From NCBI RefSeq assembly GCF_049532895.1, contig NZ_CP064031.1, positions 1,860,001 to 1,924,000 on the forward strand: a DNA stretch of 64,000 bases, in the 5' to 3' direction. The DNA comes from Dyella_B acidisoli (GTDB lineage: Bacteria; Pseudomonadota; Gammaproteobacteria; Xanthomonadales; Rhodanobacteraceae). Below are positions 1-7,632 of the stretch, in pieces. Every line of letters starts with the position of its first letter. Positions within the stretch are counted from its first letter, which is position 1. The notes beneath the pieces were generated by a model, which saw only the letters and a program-made list of their open reading frames with translations, was not told the origin of the DNA and ran no database searches. Made by a program: the position numbers and the translations under genes.

Positions 1-1
1 C

Positions 2-1168
2 CCGCCCAATGGCGGCCCGGCGGAAACCGACGTCACCGGCTGGATTCAGCAGCGCGCTAATGCTTTGCTCGAAAGCAAACTCGATGGCGTGAAGCGCATA
101 AGTTATCCCTCGGCGCGGCGTTCCAGCCTGGTGCAGGAACATGATTTTCTCGGCCATTACGTCGATGACCTGAAGAACATCATCGACTTCGACGTGATCC
201 GCAGTGCTGGCGTGCGCATGGCCGTCGATCCGCTTGGCGGCGCTGGCGTGCATTACTGGCAACCGATCGCGCAGGGCTATGGCATCGATCTCACCGTGGT
301 GAGCGATGTGGTCGATCCCACGTTCCGCTTCATGACGGTGGATTGGGACGGCAAGATCCGCATGGATCCTTCGTCGCAGTACGCCATGCAGCGCCTGATC
401 GGCCTGAAAGATCGCTACGACGTGGCATTCGCCTGCGATACCGATCACGACCGCCATGGCGTCGTATCGCGCAGCGCTGGTTTGATGCAGGCGAATCACT
501 ATCTTTCGGTGATGGTGGATTATCTGTTCCGCCATCGCCCGCAATGGGCCGAGCGGGCCAGCGTCGGCAAGACGGTAGTGAGCAGTTCGCTGATCGATCG
601 CGTGGCGCAGCGCCTGGGCCGCCGGCTGTACGAAGTGCCGGTCGGCTTCAAATGGTTTGCGGATGGCTTGTTCGACGGTTCGCTGGGCTTTGGCTGCGAG
701 GAAAGCGCAGGGGCTTCCATGCTGCGTCACGATGGCAAGGTGTGGACCACCGATAAAGACGGCATCGTGCCGTCGCTGCTCGCCGCGGAGATGACTGCGA
801 GCACCGGCAGGGATCCGGGTGAGTTGTATGCCGAACTGACTCATGCGCTGGGCAAGCCGTATTCCAGTCGCGTTGATGCTGCCGCCAATGCGCAGCAGAA
901 GGCCAGGCTGTCCAAGCTTTCGCCGCAGCAATTGCAGAGCAGGGAGCTGGCCGGTGAGAAGATTGTTGAAGTGCTCGACCGCGCGCCTGGCAACAATGCA
1001 CCGATCGGCGGTATCAAGGTGATGGCCGAAAGCGGTTGGTTCGCCGCGCGCCCGTCGGGCACCGAGGAGATCTACAAGATCTACGGTGAGAGCTTCCGCA
1101 GCGATGAGCATCTGCAAGAGATCCTGCGCGAGGCGCAGGGTATTGTGGATGCGGCGTTGGCGGGGTGA
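2..1168 (+). CDS. pgm: Phosphoglucomutase (alpha-D-glucose phosphate-specific), 3' part
   Basis: Interconverts glucose-1-phosphate and glucose-6-phosphate in the cytoplasm, feeding nucleotide-sugar and glycan synthesis. The reading frame is already open at base 2 (NGGPAETDVTGWIQQRAN), so the gene starts outside the window; the family is about 546 residues and about 388 remain. Visible motifs are the metal-binding loop CDTDHDRHG, the sugar-binding loop GCEESAG and the phosphate-binding loop RPSGTEEIYKIY near the end. The catalytic serine loop is upstream of the window. The stop is followed at once by a long palindromic repeat. It may supply glucose-1-phosphate to the glycan locus downstream, but nothing in the sequence links them. 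Identity is confident from the motif set. Confidence 0.95.
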   Translation, partial: PPNGGPAETDVTGWIQQRANALLESKLDGVKRISYPSARRSSLVQEHDFLGHYVDDLKNIIDFDVIRSAGVRMAVDPLGGAGVHYWQPIAQGYGIDLTVVSDVVDPTFRFMTVDWDGKIRMDPSSQYAMQRLIGLKDRYDVAFACDTDHDRHGVVSRSAGLMQANHYLSVMVDYLFRHRPQWAERASVGKTVVSSSLIDRVAQRLGRRLYEVPVGFKWFADGLFDGSLGFGCEESAGASMLRHDGKVWTTDKDGIVPSLLAAEMTASTGRDPGELYAELTHALGKPYSSRVDAAANAQQKARLSKLSPQQLQSRELAGEKIVEVLDRAPGNNAPIGGIKVMAESGWFAARPSGTEEIYKIYGESFRSDEHLQEILREAQGIVDAALAG

Positions 1169-1297
1169 TGTGTCGATAGCCCCTCTCCCGGAGGGGCCTG
1201 ATTAGCGTCTTGCCTCAGTTGGGTATGTCGTGTGTTGGGGGATTGCCTGCGGCGCTTCCGGTCGCGAAGCGACCGGGTCACTTTTCTTTGCTGGCCC

Positions 1298-2621
1298 CAG
1301 TACTGTCCGGTTAATCGGCAAATAAAATCAATTGGTTAGCGTCACCGCTCTCGGTAAGTTGTAAATCTCTGTGCCGCAACGCGCATTCCAGCGGGGTTTG
1401 CTCGAAAAGCGTCACGCTGAAAATCTGTAGAAGTTCGTAGAGCGAGGCAGTCAATTGAAGGCGTTTGCGCACGATGGCAATGAGCACATAAACCGCCACG
1501 GCGATCCACACCTGCGTCTTTACTGCGTTCGGCGAGGTGCCGAAAAACGCCTTGATGCGTAGGTGCTGTTTGATCCATTTGAAGAAGATTTCGATCTGCC
1601 AGCGATGGCGATACAGCGCGCCAAGGGTGGTCGCGCCAAGCGCGAAATGGTTGGTCAGTAGGACGATGGAAACCCCGCTTTGCGGGTCGCGTACACGCAC
1701 GCGACGCAAGAGGCATGGGTACTTCGTGCGGGCGACATCCCGCGTCAACATCACCGCTTGATCGCAACCAATCCACGTGCGATCTGCGACGGGATGCGAA
1801 TAGCGTCGCCTTACGCGCAAGTTTTTCTTGGTACGCATGACGAAGAAGGCGCCTTCGCAATGAAGGCGATAAAGGCGCTCGAAATCGAGATAGGCGCGAT
1901 CCATGACGTAGATGGCGCCCGGCTCAGGGATCAATGCATCGAGCAAGTTGACGTCGTGCAGGCGCGACTCGGAAAAATGAATCATGGTGGGAATAGCGCC
2001 GCGAATATCAAGCAATGTGTGCAGCTTGATCCCACCGCGGTCGGGGTGCATGGCGCGCGCCCACGGGAATATCGACAGGCAACACTCGATGGTGGTGGAG
2101 TCGAAGGCATAAGCGGTGTGCGCCAACTCGATGTCGAGTGGGTCGTTGGCGTAAAGGCCTCGTGCAGTGGTAATCAGGCTCTGCGCGAACTCGGCATAGA
2201 TGCGCCAGTCGCGCTGCTCGTTGGCATCAGCGAGGGTGCTGCGCGCCACACGCCCACGAATGCCCAGGTGATAGAGCTTGGCCTGATGGGCACGCAGACA
2301 GATCTCGATATCGCGCAAGCTTTCGCGCCCGGTGAGTTGCGCGAAGGCCATGCATAAGAACTGATCGAGACAGGTAAATCGCTTCACATAGCGGTTGCCA
2401 TCGAACTTTGCGACGAGCCGACGAAAGGTGTGCATCGGCAAGTGCTGCATGAGCTGCGTGAACACATAGCGGCCTTCATGCATGGCGACGTCCTCGATAG
2501 GTGACGTCGCCCAGCCTGCGGCAATGGGGGGTTGAAATCGATGACACCCTGAAACGGATGATTATTAACGAAATATCAGTCGGTTAACGATGGTGACGGG
2601 TGTTTTTACCGGACAGTACTG
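1298..2621 (-). mobile_element. IS4-family insertion sequence, complete, 1324 bp
   Basis: Perfect 14-bp terminal inverted repeats CAGTACTGTCCGGT lie at 1298-1311 and 2608-2621. They are flanked by an 8-bp direct repeat GCTGGCCC at 1290-1297 and 2622-2629, which is the target duplication. Removing the IS and one copy restores the CTTTGCTGGCCCAAAG core of the surrounding palindromic repeat, whose intact version is seen on the other arm. The element carries one transposase gene whose stop codon touches the left inverted repeat. Perfect ends and target duplication suggest recent insertion. Confidence 0.93.
1311..2483 (-). CDS. IS4-family transposase (DDE)
   Basis: A 390-residue cut-and-paste transposase that moves the surrounding IS. 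An N-terminal DUF4372-like region precedes the DDE_Tnp_1 catalytic core. Catalytic residues can be placed as D128 (AYAFDST), D195 (IYVMDRAYLD) and E298 inside the YREK-like motif YRHRWQIEIFFKWIKQHL. The length is normal for the family and the frame is intact, so the gene is probably functional. Its TAA stop (1311-1313) begins at the last base of the left terminal repeat. Upstream, 2484-2621 is short non-coding DNA up to the right terminal repeat. Confidence 0.93.
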   Translation of the reverse strand: MHEGRYVFTQLMQHLPMHTFRRLVAKFDGNRYVKRFTCLDQFLCMAFAQLTGRESLRDIEICLRAHQAKLYHLGIRGRVARSTLADANEQRDWRIYAEFAQSLITTARGLYANDPLDIELAHTAYAFDSTTIECCLSIFPWARAMHPDRGGIKLHTLLDIRGAIPTMIHFSESRLHDVNLLDALIPEPGAIYVMDRAYLDFERLYRLHCEGAFFVMRTKKNLRVRRRYSHPVADRTWIGCDQAVMLTRDVARTKYPCLLRRVRVRDPQSGVSIVLLTNHFALGATTLGALYRHRWQIEIFFKWIKQHLRIKAFFGTSPNAVKTQVWIAVAVYVLIAIVRKRLQLTASLYELLQIFSVTLFEQTPLECALRHRDLQLTESGDANQLILFAD

Positions 2622-3205
2622 GCTGGCCCAAAGAAAAGTAACCCAAAGAAATGGCCTGAAGAGCTCATGGCGCATCCAAGTTACAAGCTTGAACGATGAC
2701 GCCCTGCTGTGATTGTTGGCGGGCCAAGCTTCCACCACCCCGCTATACCGCGAAGCGTCGAAGCATTGAGGGCTTAAGGCGCGCCCTCCGAAAGGTTGAG
2801 GTTTGCTGAGATCTGCCCGATCTGCTTTAAGTCCTCAGCGCTTCGACGCCTCGCGGTATAGCGGGGTAGTGGAAGCTTGGCCCACCAACGATCAAAGCAA
2901 GGCGACATCCTTCAGGCTTTTACCTTTCCCCTGCTGTGAGCTTGTTAGGCCATTTCATTGGGTTACTTTTCTTTGGGCCAGCAAAGAAAAGTGACTCGGG
3001 CCCTTTAGGGTCCGAAAGCGCCGCAGGCAATCCCCCAACACACGACATGCCCAGTTGAGGCGAGACACCAATCGAGTCCCCCGGGAGAGGGGAGAAAAAC
3101 ACCCCTGGACATCGTTGTCATTTCCCCAACACAATCCACGTCGCGGCGAGCAGGGCTGCGCTAAGCTCGCCCCTAACACGGCTAGACAACACGCGAGGGG
3201 ATGTC

Positions 3206-4228
3206 ATGGCGAACGTCGAGTTGAGGCCGGTGGTCCATGTCGACAACGAGTGGCGCCGGTGGATTGCGGAGAATCTGCTGCTGAACGGTCCGCCGCAGAG
3301 CATCTACGAGCAGATGCTGCACGCCGGCATTCCGCACGAGGAGGCCGTGCAAGAAGTGCAGCAGGCAATGTCCAGCCCGTATCTGGCCGGCGCACAACGC
3401 TTGCGCAATCGCTTGGCGAAACACGATTGGGTACTGGAAACGCAGCGTCATATGAACCGCCTGCGCAGTATCGATGTGCCGCGTCGGCACAAGCTCTCGC
3501 GCGAGGAATTTCTCGACGCGTATTACACCGCTGGCCGCCCGGTGATCATCACCGGCATGATGGAAGACTGGCCCGCGATGACCACATGGAGCCTGGATTA
3601 CTTCAAGGAATGCTGCGGCGATCGTGAAGTGGAGATCCAGTTCGGACGCGATACCGATGCGCAATACGAATTGCGCAAAACCGCGCATCGCAAAACGATG
3701 CTGTTCGGCGATTACGTGGAGATGGTGCGCAACGCCGGCCGCAGCAACGATTTCTACATGACGGCTTACAACGAGGGAAAAAATCGCACGGCGCTGGCCG
3801 AATTGTGGCAGGACATCGTGCAGATTCCCGAATACTTGAACGGCGAGGGCGCCACGCAAGGTTTTCTATGGTTCGGCCCAGCCGGCACCATCACGCCGTT
3901 CCATCACGACCTCACCAACAACTTCATGGCACAGGTGCTGGGCCGCAAGCGCATCCTGATGATGCCGCCTTGCGAGATCGGGCATGTCTACAACCACGAG
4001 CATTGCTTTACGCACGTGGATGGAAGGCAGATCGACCTGCAGCGCTATCCGCACATGGCGGATGTGCAGGTACTTTCCTGCACCTTGAATCCGGGCGAGG
4101 TGCTGTTCCTGCCGGTGGGCTGCTGGCACTTCGTGGAAGGCTTGGATATCTCGGTCACCGTGTCGTTCACCAATTTTCTTTGGGATAACGACTTCATGGC
4201 GGAATATCCGCAGCAGCAGATGTTCTGA
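3206..4228 (+). CDS. Cupin-like (JmjC/cupin_8) oxygenase-type protein
   Basis: A 340-residue soluble protein. The C-terminal half carries a cupin_8/JmjC fold: the metal-binding HxD lies in TPFHHDLTNNFMAQ (about residues 232-240), followed by GRKRILMMPP and the distal histidine in VGCWHFVEGLDISVTV (about residue 307). Members are typically Fe(II)/2-oxoglutarate-dependent hydroxylases of protein or small-molecule substrates; the substrate here cannot be read from sequence. The first 110 residues are helical and not recognised. ATG 3206 is preceded by GAGGGG. It stands alone between a repeat and a convergent gene. Superfamily assignment is confident, function open. Confidence 0.8.
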   Translation: MANVELRPVVHVDNEWRRWIAENLLLNGPPQSIYEQMLHAGIPHEEAVQEVQQAMSSPYLAGAQRLRNRLAKHDWVLETQRHMNRLRSIDVPRRHKLSREEFLDAYYTAGRPVIITGMMEDWPAMTTWSLDYFKECCGDREVEIQFGRDTDAQYELRKTAHRKTMLFGDYVEMVRNAGRSNDFYMTAYNEGKNRTALAELWQDIVQIPEYLNGEGATQGFLWFGPAGTITPFHHDLTNNFMAQVLGRKRILMMPPCEIGHVYNHEHCFTHVDGRQIDLQRYPHMADVQVLSCTLNPGEVLFLPVGCWHFVEGLDISVTVSFTNFLWDNDFMAEYPQQQMF

Positions 4229-4266
4229 GCGAAGCTGTTCTAAAAACGAATGATGTTCTAAAAGTG

Positions 4267-4292
4267 AGCCCCCTTCCCTCGGGAAGGGGGCT
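4267..4292. terminator. Hairpin between convergent genes
   Basis: A perfect 12-bp stem (AGCCCCCTTCCC / GGGAAGGGGGCT) with a 2-base gap lies between the cupin gene and the convergent DUF2334 gene. On the minus strand a T-rich stretch follows the stem, so it best fits a terminator for the DUF2334 gene and may serve both. Confidence 0.6.
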
Positions 4293-4335
4293 CTTCATGC
4301 CGGGGCATGCAGGGGACAGCCTCGGCGATGAACCG

Positions 4336-6096
4336 TTAACCCTGCATAATCACGCTCACAGAGACGAAGGTGTAGCCCATTGCCTGCAGCCCTTCCACGA
4401 TCTGCTTCAAGTAGCTGATGTCCAGGGTCGGGTCAATGAAGAAGCTTTGCACGGTGTCCTGGATCACCGTGTTGCAGTTGGCGCTGTACAGGATGTCGGC
4501 CGGAAAACGCGGCGGATTGTTGTTGTATTCCGTCAGTTCGACATCGCCCAGCTGTTCGGGTAGTACCACAGAGCCGAAGATGTTGCGCACCATATACGGG
4601 TAAAACTGACCGTAGATTCGCGTGTAATCAGGCGTTCCTGTGCCGCATGCGCCATTCGGGCACCAACCGATGGCATACAGGTCGCGCTGTGACATGGCTT
4701 TGAACTGCGTATGGAAAACCACGTAATCGATGGCCGAGGCGGCATAGTGCGGCGGCACGAAGATCGTGGGAGGAAGCAGGCCGGCCTTCGCGAATTCCTG
4801 GAAGCCGCTGGTGATGCGTCCTTGCGCCCACGACATGGAATCGACCGGCACGGGGGCATCGAATATCACGGAATTGGCCGAGTTGATGTGCGCCGTATAG
4901 AACTCGAAATCATCGCCGCTGACGGCGGTGTAAGGGTTGTCGATATTCGAATACTGATGCGTGTAGCCATGCATCATCATCGTGCCGCCATGGGATTGCA
5001 TGTATTTCAACGCACTCACCAGACCGGTGTCCTGGTACAGATGAATCGAAACCGGCACGCCGTTGTTGTAGAAACCGTTCGGATCTATGTAATACGGAAT
5101 CAACGCGACGCTGAACGGCACGTTCTTGCTGTACAGATAATTGGCAATTGCACGCAACTGGGCAGGGCTGTCGTTCGCCGCAACGTCCTCGATACGCACC
5201 AGTGCGCGTTTGCGTGATGGCATGTTCGGATTGGAGACCTTGCCGATCAAGTCGATGGCGGCAAGGTAGCGATCGTTCGGCCCGGTGTAGCTGAAGGGAA
5301 TCTCGCCGATGTAGGTGAGGTTGGCGCCCTTCGTAGCCCAGTTGACTGTGCCGCCGGTGTCATTGGTGGCGACGGCGAGCACTTGTGCCTTGGTGGCGTC
5401 GTTGATCGTCGTCTGCAACAAGCCGGAAGGAACCGCCAGCGAATTGCGCATCAGTGGCACGCCTTTGTAGGTCACCGTCAACGTGTTGGAGAAATCGAAG
5501 AACTGCGGCGTGAAGCCATACTGTCCCGCGAAATTCGTCGCGCGCGCGGACAACTGCCAGATGTTGTCGTTCATCCATAACACCGGCTTGGTGGTGGCCA
5601 GCACATCGTCCAGCAAGGCGGTGGGCAAGGGTTCACCGTAAGTTGAGCCGATATAGACCAGGCCTGTGTAGCCGTTGAGTTCCCCGGCAACGTAGTTCAC
5701 CGCTTCGTGCATGGTGTACTTGCTGCCATGCGTGACCAGATTGCCGGCCATCACAGCATAGGCTTCGCCCAGCCATCCCCATTGACCGGTGCTGTCGTAC
5801 AGCACCAGCGTGTTCTGGTTCGGGTTTGCACCAGGTGCACCAGCATAGGCATTCGGTGCTGTGGTCAGTGCTGCTGTCGCGGCGACGTTGAATGTCGACG
5901 AAGTACTCGACGTTGTCAGTTTGATCGTCAAATGTTTTGGCAGCGCCGCATGCGGCGGTGCCGGTGGCGCGGGAAGTACGTGGGCGTTTCTAAAGAGGGA
6001 CTGCGCCATCGCACCCGCTGGCATGGCAAGTACAAGTGCTACACCGATGAAGAACGATTTCAACGTGGATAGGCCACGGAGTGATGGTCTGATCAT
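4336..6096 (-). CDS. Exported DUF2334 polysaccharide deacetylase-like protein
   Basis: A 586-residue protein with a clear Sec signal peptide (hydrophobic core SFFIGVALVLAMPAGAMAQ). The C-terminal half fits DUF2334, a divergent branch of the NodB/polysaccharide-deacetylase fold. The likely metal-site motifs are RKRALVRIEDV (Asp) and MMMHGYTHQY (HxxxH). The N-terminal half (about residues 60-280) resembles a Rossmann-like region often joined to DUF2334. It would act in the periplasm or be secreted. It diverges from the wecB-nfrB-nfrA operon about 400 bp away, suggesting it trims or deacetylates the GlcNAc/ManNAc-type glycan made there; this is context inference. The start has a GGGGGC purine stretch upstream. 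Confidence 0.8.
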   Translation of the reverse strand: MIRPSLRGLSTLKSFFIGVALVLAMPAGAMAQSLFRNAHVLPAPPAPPHAALPKHLTIKLTTSSTSSTFNVAATAALTTAPNAYAGAPGANPNQNTLVLYDSTGQWGWLGEAYAVMAGNLVTHGSKYTMHEAVNYVAGELNGYTGLVYIGSTYGEPLPTALLDDVLATTKPVLWMNDNIWQLSARATNFAGQYGFTPQFFDFSNTLTVTYKGVPLMRNSLAVPSGLLQTTINDATKAQVLAVATNDTGGTVNWATKGANLTYIGEIPFSYTGPNDRYLAAIDLIGKVSNPNMPSRKRALVRIEDVAANDSPAQLRAIANYLYSKNVPFSVALIPYYIDPNGFYNNGVPVSIHLYQDTGLVSALKYMQSHGGTMMMHGYTHQYSNIDNPYTAVSGDDFEFYTAHINSANSVIFDAPVPVDSMSWAQGRITSGFQEFAKAGLLPPTIFVPPHYAASAIDYVVFHTQFKAMSQRDLYAIGWCPNGACGTGTPDYTRIYGQFYPYMVRNIFGSVVLPEQLGDVELTEYNNNPPRFPADILYSANCNTVIQDTVQSFFIDPTLDISYLKQIVEGLQAMGYTFVSVSVIMQG

Positions 6097-6503
6097 GGAA
6101 GCCCCCTACAACGCTGTCATGGAATCGATGCGTAGCAACGGCCGCTCGCGCGCGTTGCCGTGGTGCGATCACATTCCGAATGCGCAGGCCCCTGTCCCGT
6201 GAAGATGGAACGCCTCGCCGGAGGTGAGCTTACGTCGATGCGTTTCATTTGTCGACTAGCAAATTCATTGGATCGAGTCAAGTAGCATTTAACGAAAATA
6301 TGATGAATTTAATGTGTATGCTTAACTTGTAGTTGGCAATATACGCACAAAGTAGCTTCTTGCGCTGCTTGTCCCAGCGAGTCGACCGATGCCATCCATT
6401 CGGCAGATCCGCTGTCCGCTGCTCGAGTCAGGAGCGTTTAGGGGGCGAGGCAGGGATGTCTGCAAAGCAGGGTGGTATCTGCACTCTGCAAGGGGGGTGG
6501 ACT
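6097..6503. promoter_or_regulatory. Divergent intergenic region between DUF2334 gene and wecB operon
   Basis: About 400 bp between divergent starts. It contains an AT-rich block at about 6236-6330, strikingly lower in GC than its surroundings, which probably holds the promoter(s). No clean -35/-10 pair could be assigned. The frame of wecB stays open upstream to 6333, but the stretch lacks epimerase-like sequence and is read here as 5' untranslated DNA. Confidence 0.4.
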
Positions 6504-7616
6504 ATGCAAGACATACTCATCATCTCCGGCACGCGCCCGGAGATCATCAAGTTGGCGCCGCTATATCACTGCTTGCGCAACAGTGGATGGGCGCGACCGC
6601 ACTGGCTGCATACCGGACAGCACGGCGAGATGGCGCGCCAGATGCTCGGATGTTTCGACATTCATCCGGATATCTCGCTGGAACGCAGTGGCGATGGTCT
6701 GTGCGAATTCAGCACCAGCTGCCGCGGATTGCTCGATCGAGTGATGGCCGATACGGCGTGGTCGCTGGTGATGGTGCAGGGTGATACCGAAAGCACCTTC
6801 CTGGGTGCGTTGTCCGGTTTCCATCACCACATTCCCGTCGCGCACATCGAAGCAGGCCTGCGCACCTACGATCTGGAGCGGCCGTTTCCGGAAGAAGGCT
6901 TGCGGCAGATGATCAGCCGCATTGCCAGTTTCCACTTTGCACCGACCGAGCGTGCCGCGCAGGCATTGCGTGAAGAAGCCATTCCACGCGATCGCATCAG
7001 CGTCACCGGCAATACCGTGATCGACGCGCAGCAGTGGGCCGTGCAGCGCTATGGCATCAAGCGCGATATACGAGGGCGCGGATATCTGCTGGTCACGGCG
7101 CATCGGCGCGAAAACTGGGGCAGCGATTTGCGCGAGATCTGCTATGCGATCGCTGATGTCGCCAACCACCACCCCGAGTTGCAGGTACTGTTTCCGGTGC
7201 ACCTCAATCCGACGGTGAGCAAGCCTGTGCACGCCATTCTGGGTGGCTTGACGAATGTATGCCTGTGCCCGCCGCTGGATTACTTGCAGATGCAGCAGGC
7301 ATTGATCGACGCATGGCTGGTGCTGACTGACTCAGGTGGCTTGCAGGAGGAAGCGCCGACCTTCGGCGTGCCGCTGTTGGTGCTGCGCACGGAAACTGAG
7401 CGACCCGAAGCGATCGAAGCCGGTTGCGCAAGGCTGGCTGGCACGCGGCGTACCACCATCGTCAATCAGGTCGAAGCGCTGTGGTCAGATTCATACGCAT
7501 ACAGTGCGATGGCGCACGCCGGCAATCCGTTCGGCGATGGCACGGCGAGCGTGCGCGTGGTCGATCGGCTCAGGGATGCATTGGCAGGTAACGAACGCAA
7601 GCGCGAAGCAATCTGA
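6504..7616 (+). CDS. wecB: UDP-N-acetylglucosamine 2-epimerase (non-hydrolysing)
   Basis: Converts UDP-GlcNAc to UDP-ManNAc in the cytoplasm. Family motifs in order: GTRPEIIKLAPL at the N-terminus, HTGQH, VQGDTESTFLG, HIEAGLRT, PFPEEGLRQMISR, VTGNTVID, VTAHRRENWG, FPVHLNPTV and LTDSGGLQEEAPTFGVPLL. ATG 6504 gives 370 residues, close to the 376 of E. coli WecB, and is preceded by AGGGGGG. It is first gene of an operon with nfrB 16 bp downstream. In E. coli, WecB supplies ManNAc to the NfrAB surface glycan but is encoded elsewhere, so the linkage here supports a dedicated role. Identity is very confident. Confidence 0.95.
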   Translation: MQDILIISGTRPEIIKLAPLYHCLRNSGWARPHWLHTGQHGEMARQMLGCFDIHPDISLERSGDGLCEFSTSCRGLLDRVMADTAWSLVMVQGDTESTFLGALSGFHHHIPVAHIEAGLRTYDLERPFPEEGLRQMISRIASFHFAPTERAAQALREEAIPRDRISVTGNTVIDAQQWAVQRYGIKRDIRGRGYLLVTAHRRENWGSDLREICYAIADVANHHPELQVLFPVHLNPTVSKPVHAILGGLTNVCLCPPLDYLQMQQALIDAWLVLTDSGGLQEEAPTFGVPLLVLRTETERPEAIEAGCARLAGTRRTTIVNQVEALWSDSYAYSAMAHAGNPFGDGTASVRVVDRLRDALAGNERKREAI

Positions 7617-7632
7617 GCAAAGGAGGCCTCCC

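Larger units (their letters stand above)
1180..3092. repeat. Very long imperfect inverted repeat (family C), split by an IS element
   Basis: Without the inserted IS the unit is about 590 bp and almost entirely palindromic. The outer arms, 1180-1297 and about 2975-3092, share CCCCTCTCCCGG, then CTGATTAGCGTC-type ends, then a stretch containing GATTGCCTGCGGCGCTT. The inner arms, about 2622-2780 and 2820-2985, share CCAAGCTTCCAC and CCCCGCTATACCGCGA. The centre is near 2800. The ends recur at 16359-16554 and 45902-46035, which defines a dispersed family. No convincing gene lies inside; short open frames there follow the palindrome. Confidence 0.85.

Noticed and set aside
1680..2357. Plus-strand open frame inside the IS4 element
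   Set aside because: It is antisense to the transposase, whose DDE residues and terminal repeats are clear.
7336..7632. Upstream extension of the NfrB frame over the end of wecB
   Set aside because: It overlaps wecB in another frame and lacks NfrB-like sequence; ATG 7633 with AAGGAGG gives the length of E. coli NfrB.
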